64,000 nt of DNA from Pseudobutyrivibrio sp. UBA3626 (GCA_002373675.1 DFLF01000001.1:20090-84089); one strand, 5' to 3'; counted from the first letter of the stretch, positions 53,443 to 62,370 are shown. Program-made: numbers and translations. Notes: a model not told the origin generated them from the sequence alone.

Positions 53443-54249
53443 CTATTTCTCTTCACCAGTTTCAACTTTCTTAATATCGCTGCTCTGGTCTACTGAAAGA
53501 TCGAAATTATTGAACATATCATTATCAGGCAAAATCATTGCGAATTCATCAGTACGATCAATTGATGCATTGGCACTGTCAAATGCTAATTCTAAGATAT
53601 GTCCACCTTTAGTCTTATCATCTGATATAAAGTGAAAATGCCATCCCTTAGCATTAAGTTTATCCATATAATTCGGGCAATATAATCCTACAATAGTTCC
53701 CTTTATATTGTCATAGTTAAAGACCGTCTGATCAGTTTCAAGTACCTTGGCAAGAGGCTTGTAAGGTTGTGTCTGAGGCAGTTCACTTCTTACCTGCATC
53801 TTATTAAATGTTCCTTCTATCTTAACCATATAGAAACGATTATCACCAATTTCTTTTACCTTTCCATTAAGCTGTTCTTTAAGGGCTTCAACACTCGCAA
53901 TATTGTTAAGAGACATTTTCGAATCTTCCTCAAAGAAAGTAACATTTGCAAAAGGAATAGTTTCAGAATCTGCCACCTTTTGAACAGAACCATCGTAAGC
54001 CGCTCTGTAAATAACACCATCAAGCATTATAAGTTCTCCATTAAGCGCGTCAAATGTTCCTATTCCAATATCACCTTTTTCCTTAAGGGTAGCAGCTGTC
54101 ACACTTCCATTGTAATCACCGAAAGTTAATCCCTGAAGTAAAGACACCTGATTAAGTACATCCTTATTAGCCGAACTCTTTCCCGTACCGCATGCAGTAA
54201 GGGAAAGTGCTACAATTAACATTAATGATACTACAATCCTTTTTTTCAT
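53443..54249 (-). CDS. Lipoprotein of unknown function
   Basis: 268 aa. The start MKKRIVVSLMLIVALSLTAC is a clear lipoprotein signal (Cys20). The mature part is mixed alpha/beta with regularly spaced beta strands and the segment GLTFGDYNGSVTAATLKEKGDIGIGTFDALNGE; GKPxx-type catalytic motifs are not seen. The pattern (sensor-like FDALNGELIMLDG, later GWHFHFISDDKTKGGHIL) resembles alpha-acetolactate decarboxylase: the HFHF and GGH histidines would be metal ligands, and a C-terminal Glu/Asp region follows. That family is normally cytosolic, so an exported homologue would be unusual. It lies 27 bases after the protease gene. Confidence 0.6.
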   Translation of the reverse strand: MKKRIVVSLMLIVALSLTACGTGKSSANKDVLNQVSLLQGLTFGDYNGSVTAATLKEKGDIGIGTFDALNGELIMLDGVIYRAAYDGSVQKVADSETIPFANVTFFEEDSKMSLNNIASVEALKEQLNGKVKEIGDNRFYMVKIEGTFNKMQVRSELPQTQPYKPLAKVLETDQTVFNYDNIKGTIVGLYCPNYMDKLNAKGWHFHFISDDKTKGGHILELAFDSANASIDRTDEFAMILPDNDMFNNFDLSVDQSSDIKKVETGEEK

Positions 54250-54276
54250 AATTTCTATCTCCTTTATCTTGTATAT

Positions 54277-56358
54277 TTACTTAATTAAAAGTTCAACTAT
54301 TATATCTAATATTCGAAGCAATCCATCCTCTGTCTTAGGTGGTTTTACTTTAACTGTTTTCTGAGTTGCATCATCGTTATTTGGTATTGATGTATTGTTG
54401 TCAAATAATGTGGCAGATACAAGAAAAACTTTAACACTGAAATTATCTACTTCCATATCATCCACATCATCAGGCAATTCCTCTTTAGTGAAGTCGTATT
54501 TTATATCTGACCAATCCTGCCACCTTCCATCTGTATAGATGAAACTTTCCCCAGGATTTACAACTGATTTTCCATAGAATTTAATTCCTGCTCTAATGGC
54601 ACTATCGTAGTCATTCATAGCATTTACAGACATCTCATATACATTATTGCCTTCTTTATCTGTATTAGTCTCAGTTGCAACTACAGCCAGCCGTTGTCCG
54701 TAAGTAATATAGATAGGCTCATCTAAATCCACACGATGGTATCCCTTGTATTCAAAGTCTTCACTTAGCTCCTTTACAAGTGTACCATCAGTAGGATCTG
54801 TACTATCCTCATCTAACAGATATATCTGGAACTTAACATGTGCATTCTCATTTGCAGTCTTAGTAGAAACTGACTGAATCTCCGCATCAAGACCATCCTC
54901 AAATGTAAATATATTAGCAGTCTTAAGCTCCTCAGTCCTGCTAACATCGTATTTGTAATCAGATGTCAGGTAATCATATTGCATTGCATAGAATCCATCA
55001 TCTCTACCTAGACTAGTTGAAAGAACTATAGATTCTGCATCTAATAAAGACTTATCATAGTAGGAAATATAGAAATACCCGGTATGCTTTCCATTTTCAT
55101 CTACTAGCCCCCATTCTCCATTGCCAATTGGTCTTCCATTATCATTAGTTACATAATCAGTTTCAGAACCCCAACTATTCTTAGCAATCCATGCTCCATC
55201 CCCTGGAGGTCTGTGTTCTTCATTAAAGTTATCCTTAGAATAATTGTCATCCCATCCAACTATAGAAACAACATGATTACTTCTCTTGTCTTCATAAGTA
55301 TAGTGTGCCCACGTATCTAAATTCAAATAATTATTAGCAGAAATCTCCCCCGGTATTGATGTATCAGCTTCAAAATGAGCAAGAACTCCATGACCATTAA
55401 GTAGTTCCTTCTTTAAGGCAATTGTTCCTTCTTCATTTATTCCAGTCCAATTTCTATTATCATCACGATTAGCAAATTGAGGAAGCATATTACCATCCTT
55501 TAATGAAAAGCCACTAGTTCTAAACCGATTAGGATATCCATCTTCTCCAATTTCATCAATTGTCCAATCATCCTTGTCAGAGTATTCATCGCTATTTTCA
55601 TACCCCTTATATTCCTTATCTGTTATACCTTCAAGAAGAATTTGAGCTGTAATAGTGTCTACAGTTACACTAGGATCACTCCATCCGTTATCCCTTGCTT
55701 TCTCTACAAGTGAATTAAGTTTCCCCTCACTACGAAGCTTCTCAATAAAACCCTCAACAGTCAGTCCTCCCATTTCCTTCTCTAAACTCTGTCGTTCCGA
55801 TTCAATACACTCATCACGATTATTAAGATAGTACTCATACTTGGTAAAACCTTGTCTTCCTTTATAAGGAAAATAGTATTCATAAATAGGTCCTACGCCA
55901 GATGCAAGTAATGTAGAAAAGAATCGATTATCAGCCCCTTCATTATATAAGTCGGTATAATCCTCCTCTGCTCCAATTACTGATATACCTTCTCCAATTT
56001 GTTTATCATCCTCATTTGCTGTAATTGTCTTAAACGAAAACCATGTCAAATGCTTCTCAGAAAGGTCTAGTCCTACCCCTTCTTTTCCTTCATTCCCTTC
56101 TTCTACAGTATCCTCATAGGTTAGTCCAAGTAATGATAATATACTTGTCTCCATTGCAGATACTGCGGCAAATGCCCAACATGTCCCCCATGGATTCTGC
56201 ATTTTTACAGGTGTAACAATCCCAAGACTTCTCTGATTAAATTGTGCTGGCAGATTTTCCTCTGCAGATACAGTAATATCACCTACAGGCGCAACCACAG
56301 ATAAAACTAATACAATTGATAACGTCGCTGATAATATTATTTTTGTTATTTTCTTCAT
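54277..56358 (-). CDS. Secreted papain-like (C1A) cysteine protease with beta-rich C-terminal domain
   Basis: 693 aa. A Sec signal peptide (about 1-32) is followed directly by the mature enzyme start LPAQFNQRSLGIVTPVKMQN, without the usual propeptide. The catalytic Cys is in PWGTCWAFAAVSAME, the His in SNHVVSIVGWDDNY and the Asn in WIAKNSWGSE. A large insertion (about 95-290) separates Cys from His. Residues about 440-640 form the lectin-like domain commonly attached to clostridial C1 peptidases. No cell-wall anchor is seen. The ATG overlaps the nadE stop by 4 bases, an odd pairing of a secreted protease with a cytosolic cofactor enzyme. Confidence 0.9.
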   Translation of the reverse strand: MKKITKIILSATLSIVLVLSVVAPVGDITVSAEENLPAQFNQRSLGIVTPVKMQNPWGTCWAFAAVSAMETSILSLLGLTYEDTVEEGNEGKEGVGLDLSEKHLTWFSFKTITANEDDKQIGEGISVIGAEEDYTDLYNEGADNRFFSTLLASGVGPIYEYYFPYKGRQGFTKYEYYLNNRDECIESERQSLEKEMGGLTVEGFIEKLRSEGKLNSLVEKARDNGWSDPSVTVDTITAQILLEGITDKEYKGYENSDEYSDKDDWTIDEIGEDGYPNRFRTSGFSLKDGNMLPQFANRDDNRNWTGINEEGTIALKKELLNGHGVLAHFEADTSIPGEISANNYLNLDTWAHYTYEDKRSNHVVSIVGWDDNYSKDNFNEEHRPPGDGAWIAKNSWGSETDYVTNDNGRPIGNGEWGLVDENGKHTGYFYISYYDKSLLDAESIVLSTSLGRDDGFYAMQYDYLTSDYKYDVSRTEELKTANIFTFEDGLDAEIQSVSTKTANENAHVKFQIYLLDEDSTDPTDGTLVKELSEDFEYKGYHRVDLDEPIYITYGQRLAVVATETNTDKEGNNVYEMSVNAMNDYDSAIRAGIKFYGKSVVNPGESFIYTDGRWQDWSDIKYDFTKEELPDDVDDMEVDNFSVKVFLVSATLFDNNTSIPNNDDATQKTVKVKPPKTEDGLLRILDIIVELLIK

Positions 56359-57104
56359 GTATTGCCCCTTTTGTATGTTGGAATCACTTCTAATTTGTGC
56401 AGATTGATTTTATGAAGATAATCGAATCTCTCCTTTAGCTTCTCATCAACGCATACACCATTTAAAATATAATCATCAAGAGATGCATATGTAAAGCCTA
56501 GCTTATCTTCATCAGACATTCCTGATAAACCGTCGGATGGCTCCTTATGAACAAGTTCCTTAGGAACATGTAGTGCATCACCAATCTGTAGCATCTCAGT
56601 TACTGTGTAGTTAGCACATGGTGAGAAATCCCCGGCTGCATCACCGTATTTCGTAGAATAACCAACATAGTCTTCCGAAGCATTACATGTGTTGGCAACT
56701 CTTCCACCATTAGGAAGGGACTGAGCGATTGCGTACAAGGTGGACATCCTAAGACGAGGGGCTAAGTTAATCTTCGTATCCTTGGTAATCTCAGTATCAC
56801 TTGCGCTTTCCTGTAACGTGTCAAGGAAAGCATTATAGCTAGATTCAATATTAACTGTATATGTCTTGATTCCCAGGTGATTAGCTATAGCAATTGAGTC
56901 ATTAATGTCAGCCTGCCTGCCGTTAGGCATCATTACACCAACTACTCTGTCCTTGCCAAGAGCTCTAACCAGAAGTGTTGCCACAATTGACGAATCCTTG
57001 CCACCTGATAAGCCAATTACAGCACTAGCCCTAGGGCCATTGTTATCAAACCACTCTCTTATCCAATTTACAATTCCGTCAATTTCTTTATTTGCGTCGA
57101 ACAT
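56355..57104 (-). CDS. nadE: Ammonia-dependent NAD+ synthetase
   Basis: 249 aa from the ATG at 57104, preceded by AAGGAG at 7 bases; an in-frame ATG at 57119 would overlap that site. The PP-loop is VIGLSGGKDSSIVATLL, and conserved segments MPNGRQAD, NLAPRLRMSTLYAIAQ and TCNASEDYVGYSTKYGD match NadE. No glutaminase (nitrilase) domain is present, so it uses free ammonia, in keeping with an ammonia-assimilating organism. It starts a four-gene operon with the protease, lipoprotein and HAD genes. Confidence 0.93.
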   Translation of the reverse strand: MFDANKEIDGIVNWIREWFDNNGPRASAVIGLSGGKDSSIVATLLVRALGKDRVVGVMMPNGRQADINDSIAIANHLGIKTYTVNIESSYNAFLDTLQESASDTEITKDTKINLAPRLRMSTLYAIAQSLPNGGRVANTCNASEDYVGYSTKYGDAAGDFSPCANYTVTEMLQIGDALHVPKELVHKEPSDGLSGMSDEDKLGFTYASLDDYILNGVCVDEKLKERFDYLHKINLHKLEVIPTYKRGNT

Positions 57105-57146
57105 GCTATTCTCCTTCATAATAATTAGTTCATATTATTTGAAAAT

Positions 57147-57155
57147 AGTATAGCA
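57147..57155 (-). promoter_or_regulatory. Extended -10 promoter of nadE
   Basis: TGCTATACT on the minus strand, about 45 bases before the nadE ATG. No clear -35. Confidence 0.45.
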
Positions 57156-57183
57156 CATATTAGGAAATCATTTAACATAATCT

Positions 57184-57218
57184 AAAAAAAGATGCCCACC
57201 ATATTAGGTAAGCATCTT
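57184..57218 (-). terminator. Intrinsic terminator of the ABC transporter operon
   Basis: On the minus strand AAGATGCTTACC pairs with GGTGGGCATCTT (two G-T wobbles) around a 6-base loop and is followed by seven T residues. Confidence 0.92.
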
Positions 57219-57247
57219 ACAATTAAAAATTTACAACTTATTATCTT

Positions 57248-57649
57248 CTAGTATTCTTCATCGTCATTAGAATTGTTAGATGTGCCAGAATTGCCACCTT
57301 TCTTAGGATCTACATAATCATCCTTCTTCTTAAGCATTGTATAATACAATATTAGATATATAGCTACAATTCCTAATAATACTGGTACATGAATGTAGAC
57401 AGGTATTCTTCCGTCTTCATCTAAAGGAATAAATTGTGCTATACCAGTTCTATGAAGAATCTCGATAACTTCATATACCACAACTAATAACAGCACTACT
57501 CCACCAATTGGAGAGAATTTTGCTAATGACTCCTCCGTGTATTTCTCGAAATTCTTATCACTACCACCATTCTTCTTAGTAAACAATATGAATGCCTCAT
57601 ATAAGAAAACTAATGCTAATACAATGTTAAAAATTAAACTGCCCATCAT
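57248..57649 (-). CDS. Small membrane protein of the ABC operon, unknown function
   Basis: 133 aa (or one residue less: AGGAGGTT precedes two adjacent ATGs and spacing favours the second). Three hydrophobic segments (about 5-22, 47-66, 87-106), a cytosolic acidic/Asn-rich tail ending NDDEEY. No family is recognised. It follows the permease by 6 bases and precedes the operon terminator, so it is probably an accessory subunit of that transporter. Confidence 0.7.
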   Translation of the reverse strand: MMGSLIFNIVLALVFLYEAFILFTKKNGGSDKNFEKYTEESLAKFSPIGGVVLLLVVVYEVIEILHRTGIAQFIPLDEDGRIPVYIHVPVLLGIVAIYLILYYTMLKKKDDYVDPKKGGNSGTSNNSNDDEEY

Positions 57650-57655
57650 AACCTC

Positions 57656-59317
57656 CTAGAATCTTAATGTTCTTATTCTTCTATCACCTTTTACAAAGAC
57701 ACGCTTTCGTAAAGGTATCATAATTATACCAAATATCACTGATAAAACCAACATAGGAATTAATCCCAGATATGGATTGCCATCAAAAGCAAAGAAAAAT
57801 CCCAACGCACACACTATAGGCACTCCGAATGCACTTAGTATGTAAAATGCGAACATCGCACCGCTATTCTTACTAGCTATGCTTTTCTCATTATCCCAGT
57901 TAACACTTGCGTTCTTATAACCGTTAAGCATATCCATACAGATTGCCATCTCTGAAAATGTAAATGCTAAAAGCGTCGGACAAAGTGCAAAATATACTGG
58001 CACACCCATAATTAAATAAATAATAACAGCACCAAGTAGCACATATCCTGTAGTCTGAATATGTTGTATTCTCTCTGCTACTGTAAGCTTCGCTTTAATC
58101 TGTATCTTATAATCTACAGGAATCTGCTTCATTATTGGAAATGATTTGCCTTCCCTTGAAAGTGACGAATAAGCAATAGACTGATAGGTCATAGGAATCA
58201 AAATCATTATGAACATAATTAAGCAAGTAGACATAATTACAAACCTAATACTAAGGGTTGTTGGATCTTGCGCTCCCTCAGATGGAGTAAACATATTAGT
58301 AACAGATGATATTGTTCCATACATTAATACAACTGCAAGTATTGGCCATAAGAATCCTATCACAAAGTTGTTAAGCGAATATGCCGGATTCCTTCTAAGC
58401 ATATTGAATTCTTTCTTAACAAGAGACTTATATGTCCCATTATTCGTACACGCCTTACTTAGCTCTTCGTCATTTAATATCTTGCCACTTACAGAAGTAC
58501 TCTGCATATTAAGAGCACCTTCCAGATATAGGAACTTGGCAACAATTAAGAACAATAAAACTGAAGCAACAAGTAAAGCAATTGATATTAGTAAATCAAT
58601 TATACTTCCTGATGTTACAAATGCTGACATAAAGCCAGACACCGGATCAACATATTGTAATGTAGTTCCGAATCCTGCCAGAATCGTAATCAGTGAATTC
58701 ACCTCTACATGACTATTATTAGAATTAGCGAAAAAGAAATATAGGCATAACAGAATAAACAGCACGCCAATTCCTATGTACCTTAACACATCAACATTTC
58801 TAAATATTCTAACAACACTCATTAGAAGAATTACAACACTTGCCGTTATAAATGTGGCAAATACAGGAACAAAAATGTATTCTAATATTATACTTACCCA
58901 ACTAGTAATACCTGCAGAGGTTGCAACTGCAAATCCAATACTAATTGGAATGATTGCAACAAATCCAATCCCAAATGCCAGTCCTAAAAAAGACAAAAGT
59001 CTAAGTAGGACAATCTGGGTAGATGACAGTGGCAGCGTAATAAGAAGTTCAATATCAGAAGACATATACATACTGTTAATTAGGCTAAAAAAACCAAATG
59101 CAAAAATACCTATGCCTGCAACTAATCCAGATACACTTAGAATAATAGGTACTCCACCCATCATTTCTATGGAATCAGAGAATTTGTATCCAACATATCC
59201 CAAAATAAAGGATATCATTACACCACCGACAATGAACATAAACAACTTAGAAGAATCGCCCTTGTCAGAGGTGTTGTTTTTATTAAGCATTTTGTATAAA
59301 TTAAGAATCTTCTTCAT
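57656..59317 (-). CDS. ABC transporter permease, large multi-span
   Basis: About 553 aa from the ATG at 59317; another in-frame start at 59329 is possible and both overlap the ATPase gene, so translation is coupled. About twelve to fourteen hydrophobic segments in two halves, with a central cytosolic loop (LKxEFNMLRRNPAYSLNNFV). This layout fits ABC-2-type exporters in which one large permease works with one ATPase. The substrate is unknown; bacteriocin or lipid export is possible, since Nif11-type peptides lie 2 kb away, but there is no direct link. Confidence 0.85.
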   Translation of the reverse strand: MKKILNLYKMLNKNNTSDKGDSSKLFMFIVGGVMISFILGYVGYKFSDSIEMMGGVPIILSVSGLVAGIGIFAFGFFSLINSMYMSSDIELLITLPLSSTQIVLLRLLSFLGLAFGIGFVAIIPISIGFAVATSAGITSWVSIILEYIFVPVFATFITASVVILLMSVVRIFRNVDVLRYIGIGVLFILLCLYFFFANSNNSHVEVNSLITILAGFGTTLQYVDPVSGFMSAFVTSGSIIDLLISIALLVASVLLFLIVAKFLYLEGALNMQSTSVSGKILNDEELSKACTNNGTYKSLVKKEFNMLRRNPAYSLNNFVIGFLWPILAVVLMYGTISSVTNMFTPSEGAQDPTTLSIRFVIMSTCLIMFIMILIPMTYQSIAYSSLSREGKSFPIMKQIPVDYKIQIKAKLTVAERIQHIQTTGYVLLGAVIIYLIMGVPVYFALCPTLLAFTFSEMAICMDMLNGYKNASVNWDNEKSIASKNSGAMFAFYILSAFGVPIVCALGFFFAFDGNPYLGLIPMLVLSVIFGIIMIPLRKRVFVKGDRRIRTLRF

Positions 59318-60035
59318 GTTCAATACCATTCAATTTAAGAAATATCTCTTCAAGGTCATCACTTGCATACTTCTCCTTGAGAGCATCAACACTTCCTGTA
59401 AATTGCATCTGTCCTTTCTTAATAATAAGAACCTCATCACATAGTTTCTCTGCAACCTCTAATACATGGGTTGAGAAAAGCACTGAATTACCCTTGGCCA
59501 CATGTTCCTTCATCATCTGCTTCAACTCATATGCAGACTGTGGATCAAGACCAAGCATTGGCTCGTCAAGAATCCAGATTGAAGGATCGTGAACTAATGC
59601 TCCAATTAACATAATCTTCTGTCTCATACCATGAGAATAAGACAAAATTGTGCTATCTAGCGCATCATATATGCCAAGTCTTTCGGCAAATGTCTTAATC
59701 CTTTCTGCTCTTCCATCCCCAGGGTCATCATATATGTCAGCCATAAGATTAACATATTCTATACCCTTAAGTCTTAGGAAATGATCTGGAGAATCAGACA
59801 CATATCCAAATTGCTTCTTAGCTTCAAGATGGTCTTTTCTTATGTCAATTCCATTAAGCTTGATTGTTCCTTCTGTTGGCTTAAGGGCGCCTGTAATCAT
59901 CTTAAGTGATGTAGTCTTACCAGCGCCATTGTGACCAATAAAACCTGTTATATGGCCATCCTTTGCAGTCCATGTTGTGTTATCCACCACAACCTTCTCA
60001 CCAAATTTCTTGGTAAGATTAGTTACTTCTACCAT
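59301..60035 (-). CDS. ABC transporter ATP-binding protein
   Basis: 244 aa. Walker A (IGHNGAGKTTSLKMI), Q-loop (KQFGYVSD), signature (SYSHGMRQKIMLIGAL), Walker B (SIWILDEPMLGLDP) and the switch His (FSTHVLEVAE) are complete. The sequence is closest to DrrA/CcmA-type ATPases of ABC-2 exporters. A consensus promoter and an AAGGAG ribosome site precede it. It drives the large permease encoded next. Confidence 0.94.
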   Translation of the reverse strand: MVEVTNLTKKFGEKVVVDNTTWTAKDGHITGFIGHNGAGKTTSLKMITGALKPTEGTIKLNGIDIRKDHLEAKKQFGYVSDSPDHFLRLKGIEYVNLMADIYDDPGDGRAERIKTFAERLGIYDALDSTILSYSHGMRQKIMLIGALVHDPSIWILDEPMLGLDPQSAYELKQMMKEHVAKGNSVLFSTHVLEVAEKLCDEVLIIKKGQMQFTGSVDALKEKYASDDLEEIFLKLNGIEHEEDS

Positions 60036-60068
60036 GTTATTCTCCTTATAAGTCCTTTACAATACACT

Positions 60069-60097
60069 CTTATAACATTTTGCTTCTATCATGTCAA
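60069..60097 (-). promoter_or_regulatory. Sigma-A-type promoter of the ABC operon
   Basis: TTGACA, 17-base spacer, TATAAG on the minus strand with a TGT extension, about 35 bases before the ATPase ATG. A second TATAAT box lies further upstream near 60130. Confidence 0.8.
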
Positions 60098-60188
60098 CTT
60101 CCTGTTGGGAATCCCTATTGCATCTAGTGTATTATAGCAGAATTAATCACTGTAGCATCCTCCCACAAGTGGGTCCCTCCTTATTACC

Positions 60189-61301
60189 TTATTCAAACGG
60201 AAAATGATACTGTGTAAGTCCACACTCATCTCTAAGCTGTATGAACTCTTTCTGAATGGATTCTCCTATAGGAACCCCTTTATCCTTTCTGTCCATCCAT
60301 GCATCATGTTCCTTCTCACCAGCCGTATATATCCTATCAGCCCCGGGTGCCTTCTTAGATGCTCTAAGTCCTCTTAATATATCACCTGATGTCTTCTTGA
60401 AAGTATCAAGTCCCATAAAGAATTCCGGATTAATAACGAAGAAGAAATGTCCAAGGTGATACATAGCTGGATTACCATCCTCGTCCTTGCCATTTAAGTC
60501 CTTCATAAATGGACCACCAGTCAATGCAGCAGATAATATCTCAACTATTGTTGTAAATCCATATCCCTTATAGCCTGCCGTATCTTCTCCCATTCCACCA
60601 AGTGGAAGAAGTGCAGCGTGACCTGCACGCATATCCTTTAGGATTTTGCCGGAATCAGTCATGGTCTCTCCTGTATCTGAGATTACACAGTTAGGTGGCG
60701 TTGGCTTTCCCTGTCTCTCATAGAATTCGATTTTGCCATTCTGAACAATTGATGTGGCACAATCGAAGTTAAATGGGAATTCTTCATCTGTTGGCATTGT
60801 AAATGTCATAGGATTTGTTCCCATCATTGGCTCAATCCCCCATGTGGGAGCAACGGATGGTCTGGCATTAGTTCCTGTAATGCCGATAAGGCCTTCCTTC
60901 TCTGCCATAGTTGACCAGTAACCAGCTATTCCATAGTGAGTAGAATTACAGATTGCACCTCCTGCCATTCCATACTTCTTGGCTTTGTCAATTAACATTT
61001 CCATCATCTTATGGCTTGCCACCATGCCCATACCGTTGTGTGCGTCCATAACAACAGTTGTCGGTGTATCCTTAAGAATCTCTATCTCAGTCTTGGGAAG
61101 CAAAGTTCCATTCTTAATTCTGTCAAGATATATGGGTTTGAATCTGTTGCAACCATGGGACTCTATACCCCTTCTGTCACTCTCCAGGAGTACATCTGCA
61201 CAGATAACTGCATCCTCTCTCGACACTCCATATTCTACAAATACATCAATCATAAAGTTATTAACTAACTCCCAATCAAGATAAGGTCTTGTCTCTTCCA
61301 T
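60189..61301 (-). CDS. Ldh2-family NAD(P)-dependent malate/lactate-type dehydrogenase
   Basis: 370 aa. Family motifs: ESDRRGIESHGCNRF at the start, the catalytic His in CNSTHYGIAGYW, and PMMGTNPMTFTMPTDEEFPFNFDCATS for NAD(P) and substrate binding; GGMGEDTAGYKGYGFTTIVEIL matches the conserved C-terminal part. Members oxidise (S)-malate, L-sulfolactate, ureidoglycolate or 2,3-diketo-gulonate; the exact substrate cannot be read from sequence. It is a single-gene unit with its own promoter. Neighbouring nitrogen genes make ureidoglycolate conceivable, but no allantoin genes are seen. Confidence 0.88.
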   Translation of the reverse strand: MEETRPYLDWELVNNFMIDVFVEYGVSREDAVICADVLLESDRRGIESHGCNRFKPIYLDRIKNGTLLPKTEIEILKDTPTTVVMDAHNGMGMVASHKMMEMLIDKAKKYGMAGGAICNSTHYGIAGYWSTMAEKEGLIGITGTNARPSVAPTWGIEPMMGTNPMTFTMPTDEEFPFNFDCATSIVQNGKIEFYERQGKPTPPNCVISDTGETMTDSGKILKDMRAGHAALLPLGGMGEDTAGYKGYGFTTIVEILSAALTGGPFMKDLNGKDEDGNPAMYHLGHFFFVINPEFFMGLDTFKKTSGDILRGLRASKKAPGADRIYTAGEKEHDAWMDRKDKGVPIGESIQKEFIQLRDECGLTQYHFPFE

Positions 61302-61334
61302 TTTATCTACATCCTTTCATAATTATTGATATAT

Positions 61335-61363
61335 ATTGTACGCTTAGGAGGCCAATGTTGCAA
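61335..61363 (-). promoter_or_regulatory. Promoter of the Ldh2-type gene
   Basis: TTGCAA, 17-base spacer, TACAAT on the minus strand, followed by GAAAGGA ahead of the ATG. Confidence 0.7.
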
Positions 61364-61395
61364 GTATCTTTGACAAGGGGATGTCTTTTTCAAGC

Positions 61396-61439
61396 AAAAA
61401 AAAAGGCTGACTTTTGCATATTTGCAAAAGCCAGCCTTT
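61396..61439 (-). terminator. Intrinsic terminator after the first Nif11-type gene
   Basis: On the minus strand AAAGGCTG-CTTTTGCA pairs with TGCAAAAG-CAGCCTTT (one mismatch) and runs into a tract of about nine T residues. Confidence 0.9.
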
Positions 61440-61449
61440 ATAATTAATT

Positions 61450-61713
61450 CTAACCCATCGGTGTTTTATTTGCACCAATACATCCCTTAGCTGTCGTGTC
61501 GCTATCGTTATTAATATCAAGTATATTATCTCTTTTGTTAAATGGATTATCATTAGGCTCTTGACATGCGCCACCTGTAACTGCCCCAAGTTGCTCGTCG
61601 TTAAGTTCAACTCCTTCTACCTTAGCAACCTCTAATACTTCCTCTACGCTACTGCATGCTTCTACCTTCTTAATTTGCTCGTCTGTTAATCCCTTTAGTA
61701 ATTCTTTTCTCAT
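61450..61713 (-). CDS. Nif11-type leader peptide, RiPP precursor-like (peptide A)
   Basis: 87 aa. The leader MRKELLKGLTDEQIKKVEAC, then VEGVELNDEQLGAVTGG, is of the Nif11/bacteriocin double-glycine class; cleavage after GG (residue 48) would free a 39-residue core starting ACQEP with two cysteines, rich in Asn/Asp. Such leaders guide processing by maturases or C39 transporters. None is recognised in the window. Its own terminator and a shared upstream box suggest independent, co-regulated expression with peptides B and C. Confidence 0.78.
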   Translation of the reverse strand: MRKELLKGLTDEQIKKVEACSSVEEVLEVAKVEGVELNDEQLGAVTGGACQEPNDNPFNKRDNILDINNDSDTTAKGCIGANKTPMG

Positions 61714-61825
61714 AGCTTTGTCCTCCTGTTATACTTTTGAAAATCATATATGTTCAATTAATTGATAATTACCACTTCTTAATATGGTTTTCTTCCTTAC
61801 ATTTATTTATACACCAAAAAGCAGC

Positions 61826-61836
61826 AAAATGCGACA
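61826..61836 (-). promoter_or_regulatory. Shared upstream box (copy A)
   Basis: TGTCGCATTTT on the minus strand, 113 bases before peptide A. The same 11-mer occurs upstream of peptides B and C. Probably an activator site. Confidence 0.5.
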
Positions 61837-61905
61837 ATAAAAATAAAAAAATTAAATATTTTTTAAAAATCAACAAAAAACATTACTACTTTTCATATTA
61901 ACTGT

Positions 61906-62199
61906 TTAATCAACCAACGAGTTTGACATAGGGAATTCTGCTCTACACTTTTGGCATTTCCAATATGCATTCTTGTCACCTTCTCTAGCATAATACTTCA
62001 TATCGTAGGAACCACAACAGAAGCAATGCATCTTATTCTTTTTATCTGTTCCACAACCACCACTTACTGCTTCTAGTTGCTCTTCAGAAAGCTCAACACC
62101 TTCTGCCTTAGCAAGTGCTAAGATTTCCTCTGAACTCTTACATGCTTCTACCTTCTTAATCTGCTCATATGTTAATCCCTTCAATAATTCTTTTTTCAT
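61906..62199 (-). CDS. Nif11-type leader fused to Cys4 zinc-ribbon-like core (peptide B)
   Basis: 97 aa from the ATG at 62199, preceded by GGAGG at 7 bases; a longer reading to 62241 runs into the promoter. The leader (KKELLKGLTYEQIKKVEAC, EQLEAVSGG) is nearly that of peptides A and C. After the double glycine comes CGTDKKNKMHCFCCGSYD and later YWKCQKCRAEF: two CxxC pairs about 25 residues apart, as in a zinc ribbon. A double-glycine leader on a zinc-ribbon is unusual. It could be a secreted metal-binding peptide, a RiPP substrate, or a protein whose leader serves another purpose. Confidence 0.75.
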   Translation of the reverse strand: MKKELLKGLTYEQIKKVEACKSSEEILALAKAEGVELSEEQLEAVSGGCGTDKKNKMHCFCCGSYDMKYYAREGDKNAYWKCQKCRAEFPMSNSLVD

Positions 62200-62315
62200 A
62201 GTAGTTACCTCCTCACTATTCTTATAAATAATATACCACATTTTAATTAGATTTGTTTATGCGGATTTGCCTTTCACTTATATATACACATTTAAAATGT
62301 AAAATGCGACATTTC
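62200..62315 (-). promoter_or_regulatory. Duplicated promoter region of peptide B
   Basis: About 115 bases nearly identical to the region upstream of peptide C (62683-62797). It contains TGTCGCATTTT (62301-62311), a TATATT or TATTAT -10 candidate near 62230 and a GAGGAGGT ribosome site. Confidence 0.65.
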
Positions 62316-62370
62316 CGTTAAAGAATTTAGTTTTTATCATGCACAGCATATTGTAAACTATTGACATATT

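Noticed and set aside
57656..61301. ABC operon as the dedicated exporter of the Nif11-type peptides
   Set aside because: The ATPase lacks a C39 peptidase domain and the operon is separated by its own promoter and the Ldh2 gene; no direct link.
61344..61610. 88-codon minus-strand frame overlapping peptide A
   Set aside because: Overlaps the terminator and peptide A in another frame, with no ribosome site; peptide A has a clear leader homologous to B and C.
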